The notes below the pieces were generated by a model that was not told where the DNA came from, made no database searches, and worked only from the letters and a program-made list of their open reading frames with translations. Shown one piece after another: positions 1-6,824 of a DNA stretch of 36,736 nucleotides (positions are counted from its first letter, which is position 1; the number at the start of each line of letters is the position of its first letter). The DNA lies in the IMG/VR virus record IMGVR_UViG_3300032083_003562, positions 1-36,736 of that record; one strand, given 5' to 3'. This DNA comes from a virus. The position numbers and the translations under genes were made by a program.

Positions 1-73
1 TGTGTACCCTGGAGTTACCCTTAAGGCCAAAATGTATGTCTGTGAAACAAGCTACTTTTTTAAAGAATGCCAT
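1..73 (-). CDS. gp47: Recombination endonuclease subunit gp47, N-terminal 24 codons only
   Basis: Only the start of this gene lies in the window. The reverse strand from 73 reads MAFFKKVACFTDIHFGLKGN and then SRVH before the edge. The TDIHFG segment (D-x-H) is the first metal-binding motif of the calcineurin-like phosphoesterases of the SbcD/Mre11 family. T4 gp47 is the phage member and works with the SMC-like ATPase gp46 in recombination and host DNA degradation. The ATG lies three bases after the gp55 stop codon, so the two are probably co-transcribed, and gp55 next to gp47 is the order known in T4-like phages. The family call rests on 24 residues and the neighbourhood, but the motif is distinctive. 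Confidence 0.8.
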   Translation of the reverse strand, partial: MAFFKKVACFTDIHFGLKGNSRVH

Positions 74-76
74 GTG

Positions 77-1063
77 TTACCATTTCTTCTTGACGGTTGG
101 TTTATGATTTGTCATGTCTATCTTGTTCTTGAACTTGATGTCATCGAAGTCGTCCTTGAGATCGAGCTTGCCGGTCTTCTTGAATTTCTTGTTCAGTTTC
201 GCGAGTCCGGTCTTGTTGACCTCGTGTACATCTCCATGCACGGTCTCCATCATCTTCTTGTATGATGGTGCACTGGTGGAATTCTCATTCTGTCTTGTGA
301 AACTTGGCATCATGTTGTTGTACTCCAGCAGGTCGTCTCTGATTGCTTGATTTTTCTTTTCTATGTTCAATATCCTCGTGAAACTGTTTGTTATGGCCGC
401 CGTGTAGTACGCGAAAGGGTTGTCTGATTTTGATTCATCGAACTGTAGACCTATCTGTGACAGTTGCATCAGTGCCTGTGATTGCATCTCGTCGTTGTAG
501 GTGTAACCTCTCCAGTTGGATCTGGTTCCGTATCTCTCACACAACTTCATGTACATCATCGCAAGTGTGTTGGTCATCTTGCCATGGTCACATGAGAAGT
601 GTCCGTTGTCCATGCCACCAACCCAGTGTGACTTTCCCACACATACCACTTTCCCTTTGTTATCTAGCCTGTAGTGCTGGAATGGTGGGAAGTTCACTTT
701 TGTGTGGTGATCTGAAGTTTGTTTAGGATTCTTCTTCCTTTCGCTGTCCAATGGCACATGATCAAACATCATGACCCTGAACACAAGATCGGTCTTGTCT
801 ATCTTTCTAGGTGATACTGTGTAGTCCACCAGTTTAATTTTTTTCAGTCCTGATTCTTTCGCCGTTTCCCATGCTTCCTGTGTGAGCCTCTTGGCCTTCG
901 CCTTCCTGGCCATTGCTATTGCGTTGGCATTGATCTTCTTAAGATTGGGTACTATCAGATCAAATTGTGCATCTTCTGGCGTAACATATGAACAATATGT
1001 ATTCTTGCTGGCATGTATCTGTAACAGTAGATCACGGTTATTTAGGTACTTTACTCTCTTCAT
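77..1063 (-). CDS. gp55: Late-transcription sigma factor gp55
   Basis: 328 residues from the preferred start. Late sigma factors of T4-like phages direct host RNA polymerase to TATAAATA-type promoters together with the sliding clamp and gp33. The N-terminal VKYLNNRDLLLQI resembles the start of T4 gp55 (YVNNKELLQAI). The sigma region-2-like core lies roughly at residues 175-265 and includes SNWRGYTYNDEM, then NPFAYYTAAITNSFTRIL and the basic IEKKNQ stretch. T4 gp55 is 185 residues; the extra length lies mainly between the N-terminal motif and the core. The frame is open 12 codons further upstream, but the ATG at 1063 has a GGAG Shine-Dalgarno a few bases before it and gives the family-like N-terminus. 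I see no obvious clamp-binding tail like that of T4. Transcribed divergently from the baseplate genes. Confidence 0.9.
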   Translation of the reverse strand: MKRVKYLNNRDLLLQIHASKNTYCSYVTPEDAQFDLIVPNLKKINANAIAMARKAKAKRLTQEAWETAKESGLKKIKLVDYTVSPRKIDKTDLVFRVMMFDHVPLDSERKKNPKQTSDHHTKVNFPPFQHYRLDNKGKVVCVGKSHWVGGMDNGHFSCDHGKMTNTLAMMYMKLCERYGTRSNWRGYTYNDEMQSQALMQLSQIGLQFDESKSDNPFAYYTAAITNSFTRILNIEKKNQAIRDDLLEYNNMMPSFTRQNENSTSAPSYKKMMETVHGDVHEVNKTGLAKLNKKFKKTGKLDLKDDFDDIKFKNKIDMTNHKPTVKKKW

Positions 1064-1078
1064 TGTTTCTCCAGTAAT
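1064..1078 (-). promoter_or_regulatory. Shine-Dalgarno site deciding the gp55 start
   Basis: On the minus strand the bases before the ATG at 1063 read ACTGGAGAAACA, a GGAG core with spacing of about five bases. This favours the ATG at 1063 over the in-frame ATG at 1099, which would add 12 residues unlike the family N-terminus. Confidence 0.7.
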
Positions 1079-1153
1079 GTTAATGTAAAATGACCACAAA
1101 CAGGTCTGTTGATCTGTGTCGTATGGGTAATTAAGTGTGCCTAAAATAATGCC

Positions 1154-1161
1154 TATAAATA
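1154..1161 (+). promoter_or_regulatory. T4-type late promoter, TATAAATA
   Basis: An exact match to the T4 late-promoter -10 consensus, in the divergent intergenic region 1064-1205. It points towards the baseplate block; initiation about six bases downstream would give a leader of roughly 38-40 bases before the ATG at 1206. It is the only plus-strand candidate upstream of the gp48/gp53/hub/gp5 block. Confidence 0.8.
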
Positions 1162-1205
1162 TAGTTTAAGTATACATAATTTTACAAGGGAAAGCAACCG
1201 TTAAG

Positions 1206-2039
1206 ATGGCAATAGATACATTTGGAAAAATAGTCAAGAACGTGGGTACAGGCATACTGAACAGAACAGTGGGCAGGCTGTTTGGATCTGGTATTAGGGG
1301 CAACAGCAACATAAAAAGGGCCACTGCCCGTTGGAGTGGAAGGGCGGACAGCCAAGATTGGCGTGTGAAACTGACAGTGCCAAATGGTCCGTTGACCGGT
1401 TTCTTTGATTTTGACACTAACCCATTGATGCAACCATTGGCAGGCATTGGCGGCATATTCTGGCCCCTGACACCATCGATGGTGATACAGCACTCGGCCA
1501 ACTACAATGCCATGGACATGACACACAGCAACTTCCCACACCAGGCATACCAGAATTCACAGGTAGATAGTCTGAACATCATTGGGGAATATCCTGTGCA
1601 GAATCAAGACGATGCCAAGCACTGGGTTGCAACAGTTAATTTTTTAAGAACGGCGACCAAGATGTTCTTTGGCCAGGACGATGGTACAGGATTGAAAGGC
1701 AATCCACCACCAATACTGCACCTGTCAGGCTACGGAGATCACATGTTCCAGAAAGTGCCAGTGGTACTGAACTCGTTCAATGTTGAGCTTAGGGCAGGCA
1801 TAGACTACATTTCTACAAAACAGGAATCCACTTCTTTCAAACAACTGAATGGACCGGATGCAGGATTTGATTTGTCAGCCAACAGCACCGAGCCCATGAC
1901 CTGGGCACCAACACTGTCAAACATATCAGTGCTGGTGACACCGATCTACTCAAGGGATTCTGTCAAGAACTTCTCCATGAAGAAATTTGTGAACGGAGAG
2001 TTGAACGGCAGGGGTGACAACGAGGTAGGATTCATCTAA
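1206..2039 (+). CDS. gp48: Baseplate tail-tube cap protein, gp48/gp54-like
   Basis: 277 residues. In T4 the gp54 and gp48 proteins sit on the hub and start tail-tube polymerisation; both have a tail-tube-like fold. This protein opens with a short basic, glycine-rich N-terminus (residues 1-45) followed by a beta-rich body with LTVPNGPLTGFFDFD and NPLMQPLAGIGGIFWPLTPS, which I associate with the gp48-type proteins of marine T4-like phages. T4 gp48 is 364 residues, so this is a compact version. It is the first gene of the rightward baseplate block and its stop overlaps the next start (TAATG). gp48 rather than gp54 is chosen from wording and position and is not certain; a role in the tube cap or initiator is more secure. 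Confidence 0.65.
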   Translation: MAIDTFGKIVKNVGTGILNRTVGRLFGSGIRGNSNIKRATARWSGRADSQDWRVKLTVPNGPLTGFFDFDTNPLMQPLAGIGGIFWPLTPSMVIQHSANYNAMDMTHSNFPHQAYQNSQVDSLNIIGEYPVQNQDDAKHWVATVNFLRTATKMFFGQDDGTGLKGNPPPILHLSGYGDHMFQKVPVVLNSFNVELRAGIDYISTKQESTSFKQLNGPDAGFDLSANSTEPMTWAPTLSNISVLVTPIYSRDSVKNFSMKKFVNGELNGRGDNEVGFI

Positions 2040-2338
2040 TGGCTGATTACTCAAACACATCACCATACGCAGACACAGGCGAGACGGGAGATAATTTGGA
2101 TATACTGAACCCAAGGACTCTCACAGCAGAGCAGGACGACCAGAGCTACACCATAGAAAGGACCTACGCATACAGACCAGACCTACTGGCCTATGACCTT
2201 TATGGTTCACCTAGGCTGTGGTGGGTTTTCGTGCAACGTAATCCAGACCAGCTGGAAGATCCCATATACGATTTCAAACCGGGCGTGACCATACAGTTGC
2301 CCAAGAAGGAAAATCTTCTCAAAGACCTGGGGATCTAA
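2039..2338 (+). CDS. gp53: Baseplate wedge protein gp53-like
   Basis: 99 residues. In T4, gp53 (196 residues) clamps adjacent wedges together. The C-terminal half, with LYGSPRLWWVFVQRNPDQ, then DPIYDFKPGVTIQLP, is the typical LysM-like end of gp53-type wedge proteins: a tryptophan-rich helix followed by a hydrophobic strand and IxLP. The protein is about half the T4 length and has only a short disordered, acidic N-terminus (residues 1-35). It starts on the stop codon of the preceding gene, suggesting translational coupling. The symbol is given by motif and context. Confidence 0.75.
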   Translation: MADYSNTSPYADTGETGDNLDILNPRTLTAEQDDQSYTIERTYAYRPDLLAYDLYGSPRLWWVFVQRNPDQLEDPIYDFKPGVTIQLPKKENLLKDLGI

Positions 2339-2341
2339 TCC

Positions 2342-4555
2342 ATGGCAAGAGAGAAAGCACCACCTGGCAATTATTTCAACATACATGGTGATGGTGATCT
2401 AAGCAAGAAAACAACCAAGACATACGTAGAGGTCGTTAATGACCCCAACCAACTGCACCAGTACGCTTCCTACAACACGTTGTTCACGCTGTCGGCACTG
2501 AGTGAGGCCGAGCTCAAGGACACCAGGACACTGGACGGTGTACCACATGACATCATAATCAAGAGTTCAGGCATATCAGATGCCAATGCAGGCAACACAG
2601 GGCAACCACTGAATGCTGAGAACAAAAGGACACTGTACGGTAACAGACAAAGTGAGGACGGCAACGCAAGGATGGCCGCGACACTTGATAAGAGCAGGAA
2701 GACGTACAAGCTGGACCGGGACATGTACTTCCAGACAGTGAACATGAATTCCATACCCGGACTGAACGAGAAGAGAAGATTGACATCGGTGACACAGATA
2801 GACATGACGATCATAGAACCGGCAGGCATAACCCTGTTCGAGAGACTGAGGGCGGCGGCGGCCAACAACAACTATCTTGACCACATTGACGCACCATACT
2901 TACTGACGGTGGAGTTTACGGGATTCGATGAATTTGGGAAGGTTTTGTCGGCGGAGCAAAAGAAAAGCATGAAGAGGGTGATACCCATAAAGCTGACACA
3001 GGTGGAGATGGATGTCAACACGGGAGGGACTGTGTACACGGTCAAGGCAATACCCTACAATGAATTCGCATACGTGGACAGATACAACTGGGTCAAGACA
3101 TCAGGATCATTGTACGGCACGACACTGAACACAGTAGCGGTGGAACTGGAAAATCTACTGAACCAACAGAACAAGGACGATATAGGAAAAATAGAGATAC
3201 CAGACCAGTACGAGATATACATTGACAAATTCTTCAAGTCTGACACTACACAGCTTGATAGGACAAGTTTGGAATCCTCGGCCATGTCATCACAGGCAGT
3301 GGACACGGGAGATGTACCAGTGGACTTCATGAAGATCAACACAGGTAATTCCATAACGAAGATACTGGAAGAGACCATGAAATCACACCCCATGTTCTCC
3401 ACTGATAAATTCGAGGAATGGAAGACCAAGGTGGCAGATCAGTTTGTAGCGGCACAGAATAGAGCAGGTGCCGAAGGCGTGTACGAGACCGCCAAGAGTC
3501 GGCCCAACATGTATTTCGACTACTTCAGGATCAGGTCCAGCCTGATACCGCTGTCACGGTTCGACAACAAGAGACAGACAAACGCCAAGCTGATCAAATT
3601 CGTGGTAGAGCCCTACCGGGTGCATGCCTATTCACTGGCCATACCAGGTGTCAGCACAGGCGATAATTTCAAGAGTTTCGTGTACAAGACCTACAACTAC
3701 ATGTTCACGGGCGACAACGTGGATGTGTTGGATCTCAACATAAACTACAAGTATGCGTACTTCCAGAGCAAACTCAAGGACGTGGATGCATCGGATGGTA
3801 GGCAGAACAAGGTAGAAAAAACAACATCAGAACGAACAGGTGGGATATCAAATCCCAAACCGGTCTACGACGACAACCTTACCTTGAAGAGTGAGGTGAC
3901 AATTACCAAGTCAAGTGGCACAGGGAAAACGGGAAAATCTTTCACACTGGTGGACCAGTTCATAGACGAACTGACACACCCCATGGCGGACATGGTGAAC
4001 ATCAGGATGGAGATACTGGGAGATCCAGCATGGTTGGGACAGTCACAGTTCATACCGGCAAACCCCGAGGAGCAGGCACCAGGTGTCAGCAGTGACAAGG
4101 ACATAGGGTACTGGAGGAACAATCTGGAGTCCATATGGGATTCGAAACGTAGGTGCTACAACCCAGACCTGGCGGAACCGATCGTGATGTTGAATTTCAA
4201 GATGCCGACTGACGTGGATGACAAGCGTGGAGTATACGAGATGGGATCGAACCAGCAGGCCATGTTCTCTGGACTGTACAGGGTGACACAGGTGGAACAC
4301 AGCTTTGACAGTGGGAAATACACCAACGTACTACACCTGACCAGGTTCAACAACCAGGGAGTATACATATCCAGTCCAGCGGCGGAGTACACATCCAGTA
4401 CATACAAAGGGCAAAGCACGATACTGAACAAAAAACAGTACCAGGCATTCCTAGAAACAGAGGGCGGCGCAATCTCAGACGTAATTAACATTGGTAGAAA
4501 GATACAAACTCTCTACGCAGACGCAAAGAGTAAAATAAAAGGATTTTTAACATAA
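2342..4555 (+). CDS. Baseplate hub-like virion structural protein (gp27 position)
   Basis: 737 residues. It lies between the gp53-like gene and the gp5-like spike gene, where a hub component is expected, and marine T4-like phages carry a large structural protein at this place. A beta-rich region at about residues 180-255 contains YLLTVEFTGFDEFGK and IPIKLTQVEMDV. Near the C-terminus (about 640-670) the sequence FSGLYRVTQVEHSFDSGKYT then NVLHLTRF resembles the closing strands of phage hub proteins, which wrap the spike base. T4 gp27 is 391 residues, so this would be an enlarged or fused form; direct homology cannot be shown by eye. The start is an ATG three bases after the previous stop. The last base of its stop codon is the first base of the next start codon (ATAATGA). 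Confidence 0.6.
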   Translation: MAREKAPPGNYFNIHGDGDLSKKTTKTYVEVVNDPNQLHQYASYNTLFTLSALSEAELKDTRTLDGVPHDIIIKSSGISDANAGNTGQPLNAENKRTLYGNRQSEDGNARMAATLDKSRKTYKLDRDMYFQTVNMNSIPGLNEKRRLTSVTQIDMTIIEPAGITLFERLRAAAANNNYLDHIDAPYLLTVEFTGFDEFGKVLSAEQKKSMKRVIPIKLTQVEMDVNTGGTVYTVKAIPYNEFAYVDRYNWVKTSGSLYGTTLNTVAVELENLLNQQNKDDIGKIEIPDQYEIYIDKFFKSDTTQLDRTSLESSAMSSQAVDTGDVPVDFMKINTGNSITKILEETMKSHPMFSTDKFEEWKTKVADQFVAAQNRAGAEGVYETAKSRPNMYFDYFRIRSSLIPLSRFDNKRQTNAKLIKFVVEPYRVHAYSLAIPGVSTGDNFKSFVYKTYNYMFTGDNVDVLDLNINYKYAYFQSKLKDVDASDGRQNKVEKTTSERTGGISNPKPVYDDNLTLKSEVTITKSSGTGKTGKSFTLVDQFIDELTHPMADMVNIRMEILGDPAWLGQSQFIPANPEEQAPGVSSDKDIGYWRNNLESIWDSKRRCYNPDLAEPIVMLNFKMPTDVDDKRGVYEMGSNQQAMFSGLYRVTQVEHSFDSGKYTNVLHLTRFNNQGVYISSPAAEYTSSTYKGQSTILNKKQYQAFLETEGGAISDVINIGRKIQTLYADAKSKIKGFLT

Positions 4556-6342
4556 TGAGTCTACACAACTATTTAAAAGGTGATGCATCAAACGCCAAAG
4601 CCCCGGGCAAAGACCAGAGTTGGTCACGAGAATCCCCAGGACCATACATAGGCATAGTCAAGGGCAACGTGGATCCCACCAGGATGGGTAGGCTGAGGGT
4701 GCTGATACCATCACTGGCACAGACCAGCAACGGAACGGAACAACAACTGATTACGTGTGAATATCTTTCTCCTTTCTATGGAGCCAAGGGAACGAGACAC
4801 AATATTCCGGGATCAACGGAATACAGCGACAGCCAACACTCATACGGATTCTGGGCAGTGCCACCTGATCTAGAGACCAGTGTATTGGTCATATTCGCAG
4901 AGGGAAAAATGAACCAGGCCTTCTGGATAGGTTGCGTACAGGATCCCTACACCAATCACATGATACCAGGGATAGCCTCCAGCACCAACACCTACGATGC
5001 ATTAGACGGAACATTCGAAGGTGCAGATGCAGGGTTCCAGAAAGACAAGACATCTACATACGGCTCAAAAAATGTACCCTCAGGAGAAATGAACAGGACA
5101 TCTCCAAATGCCTTACCGAACAACAACTATGATGCAATTCCAAAACCCATACACCCGTTTGCTGAAATACTTCGAGAACAGGGTTTGAGTGCAGACGACA
5201 CAAGGGGTAACACGTCAAGTTCTGCAAGACGTGAATCTCCAAGCCAGGTATTTGGTATCAGCACACCGGGTAGAAAAAATTTAGATACGACCAAACGACA
5301 GGTGGGTGCGAAAGATTCCGGAGCAACAGATCATGTTGTAAGGAAATCAGGACACACATTTGTCATGGACGACGGAGACGTCAATGGAGACAACCAGCTG
5401 ACAAGGATAAGGACGGCATCGGGACACCAGATACTAATGCACGACACGGAAGGAACGGTTTACATAGCCAACGGTTCGGGCAAGGCATTCATAGAGATGG
5501 AACAGGACGGAACGATCAGTGTGTTCTCAGATGCAGGAATGAATTTAAGGAGTAAACAGGACTTCAATATACACTCTGACATAAACATCAACTTCCATGC
5601 AAGGGGCAGTTTGAATTTCACGGCAGAACAGAATGTCAATCTTAACGCAGAAGGCTATGTTCACACAATGGGAGAAAAAGGAATACTGAACAGTTCACAG
5701 AAAGGTTCTGTGAGGAACTTTGGCAGGGACGGGATAACATCTTTCACAGATGGGCCACAACTGCACGGAGCAAAAGGCAGAATCGATCTAGCAGGATCTG
5801 AGGTCCATTTCAACTCTGTGCCGGCACGTGAAACATGGGGACCTGGATGGTTGAAACCAGATCATTCCAACGTTGGCATCAAGGTAACCGGAGGTCCTGG
5901 AGGACTAATAGACATAGACAGCGAGACACCATTGCAGGGTGGCAAGCCCAACAAGGTAGAGAACAAGACCACGGTGTCGGACTTCGTGACCCATGAACCA
6001 TACACCAGGACCAGCAGTACCGCCTTGAAGAAAACATACATCAACGAAGCGATGGCGGATATCAAGTTAAACAACCCCGACTTTTCAGCACAGGAGTTGC
6101 AGGACATCAAAACACAACTGCTTAAAAAGTCTAGTATCAGTGCTGTGTCAAACCAGCTAGAAAAAATAGTGAAACTAAATGACAAGGTGAAGCTACCCCT
6201 TGCAAAATTAACGGATCTCAAAAATAAAGCGGAAAATTTAGAAAGCACGATCAAGAACATGGCAACAGGTTTCATACAAGGAAAGATAACAGAATATAAA
6301 ACAGCGGCGATCAGTGCGGTGAGGAGTTTCTTTAGATTTTAG
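4555..6342 (+). CDS. gp5: Baseplate central spike protein gp5-like, without a visible lysozyme domain
   Basis: 595 residues. T4 gp5 forms the membrane-piercing spike: OB-fold, lysozyme domain, then triple-stranded beta-helix. Here the OB-fold is clear at about residues 28-150 (GPYIGIVKGNVDPTRMGRLR, later FWAVPPDLETSVLVIFAEG). A beta-helix-like region at about 265-400 has many short alternating strands, for example AFIEMEQDGTISVFSDAGMN and NINFHARGSLNFTAEQNVNL. A charged helical tail occupies about 525-595. Between the OB-fold and the helix (about 160-255) the sequence is polar and low in complexity, and I find nothing resembling the phage lysozyme catalytic E...D/C...T arrangement. Its start overlaps the previous stop by one base. 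The gp5-type assignment is firm; loss of lysozyme is an inference from inspection. Confidence 0.85.
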   Translation: MSLHNYLKGDASNAKAPGKDQSWSRESPGPYIGIVKGNVDPTRMGRLRVLIPSLAQTSNGTEQQLITCEYLSPFYGAKGTRHNIPGSTEYSDSQHSYGFWAVPPDLETSVLVIFAEGKMNQAFWIGCVQDPYTNHMIPGIASSTNTYDALDGTFEGADAGFQKDKTSTYGSKNVPSGEMNRTSPNALPNNNYDAIPKPIHPFAEILREQGLSADDTRGNTSSSARRESPSQVFGISTPGRKNLDTTKRQVGAKDSGATDHVVRKSGHTFVMDDGDVNGDNQLTRIRTASGHQILMHDTEGTVYIANGSGKAFIEMEQDGTISVFSDAGMNLRSKQDFNIHSDININFHARGSLNFTAEQNVNLNAEGYVHTMGEKGILNSSQKGSVRNFGRDGITSFTDGPQLHGAKGRIDLAGSEVHFNSVPARETWGPGWLKPDHSNVGIKVTGGPGGLIDIDSETPLQGGKPNKVENKTTVSDFVTHEPYTRTSSTALKKTYINEAMADIKLNNPDFSAQELQDIKTQLLKKSSISAVSNQLEKIVKLNDKVKLPLAKLTDLKNKAENLESTIKNMATGFIQGKITEYKTAAISAVRSFFRF

Positions 6343-6344
6343 GG

Positions 6345-6352
6345 AGTAAATA
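6345..6352 (+). promoter_or_regulatory. Candidate late promoter AGTAAATA, six bases before the gp25 ATG
   Basis: TAAATA box just after the gp5 stop codon (6340-6342), with exactly six bases between the box and the ATG at 6359. T4-type late initiation falls about five to seven bases after the box, so the transcript would begin at or next to the start codon. The first two bases deviate from TATAAATA. An AGGGAG at 6341-6346 lies about 12 bases from the ATG, further than usual for a Shine-Dalgarno. Confidence 0.45.
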
Positions 6353-6358
6353 TAGTAC

Positions 6359-6772
6359 ATGGCATACGGAGATTCAGGTTCAGGAGACATATCAAACAAG
6401 ACAGTGACCTTCAAAGGGTTCAGTTCACGTGCGGAACAGAAGAACTTCAAACTGTACGACTTCGAAGTTGCCAAGCAGGATCTCATAAACAGGTTAAGCA
6501 TACGTAAGGGCGAGAGGGTGGAGAATCCAGAGTTCGGCACTATAATATACGATGCCATATTCGAACCATTCACAGATGCACTGAAGGACGACATTATAGA
6601 GGACATCACAGCTAACCTAAACGCAGATCCACGTATATCCACAGAGGAGATACTGGTGTCTGAGGCCGACAAGGGCATAGCAATACAGGCGACTATCACG
6701 TATGTTCCCCTGAACATCACTGAGAAACTGAGATTCAACTTTGATGAGAACTCACTGTTGCGCCTATCTTAA
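6359..6772 (+). CDS. gp25: Baseplate wedge protein gp25
   Basis: 137 residues, essentially the length of T4 gp25 (132). gp25 has a lysozyme-like fold without enzyme activity and links the wedge to the tail sheath. The family core is plain at about residues 48-72: RKGERVENPEFGTIIYDAIF followed by EPF, where most relatives have EPR. Next comes the helix DDIIEDITANL, then the closing strands. The EPR motif has been described as important for the core bundle, so F in place of R is a small departure. Ile codons are strikingly skewed: I count 11 ATA, 3 ATC and 1 ATT of 15. It lies between gp5 and gp6 as in other T4-like marine phages and has its own candidate late promoter. Confidence 0.9.
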   Translation: MAYGDSGSGDISNKTVTFKGFSSRAEQKNFKLYDFEVAKQDLINRLSIRKGERVENPEFGTIIYDAIFEPFTDALKDDIIEDITANLNADPRISTEEILVSEADKGIAIQATITYVPLNITEKLRFNFDENSLLRLS

Positions 6773-6792
6773 AGTACGCATATTTCCTAACA

Positions 6793-6800
6793 CATAAATA
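6793..6800 (+). promoter_or_regulatory. Late promoter CATAAATA before gp6
   Basis: Seven of eight matches to TATAAATA, in the 52-base gap between gp25 and gp6. Initiation about six bases downstream would leave a leader of roughly 18 bases before the ATG at 6825. No clear Shine-Dalgarno follows; the leader is AT-rich. Confidence 0.65.
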
Positions 6801-6824
6801 TCGTTGTTAACACATTAATACATT

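Noticed and set aside
2-265. Plus-strand open frame at the left edge
   Set aside because: It lies entirely over gp47 and gp55 on the other strand, whose protein motifs are clear.
4160-5240. Minus-strand open frames across the hub and gp5-like genes
   Set aside because: They overlap strongly supported plus-strand genes, lack ribosome sites and show no recognisable domains.
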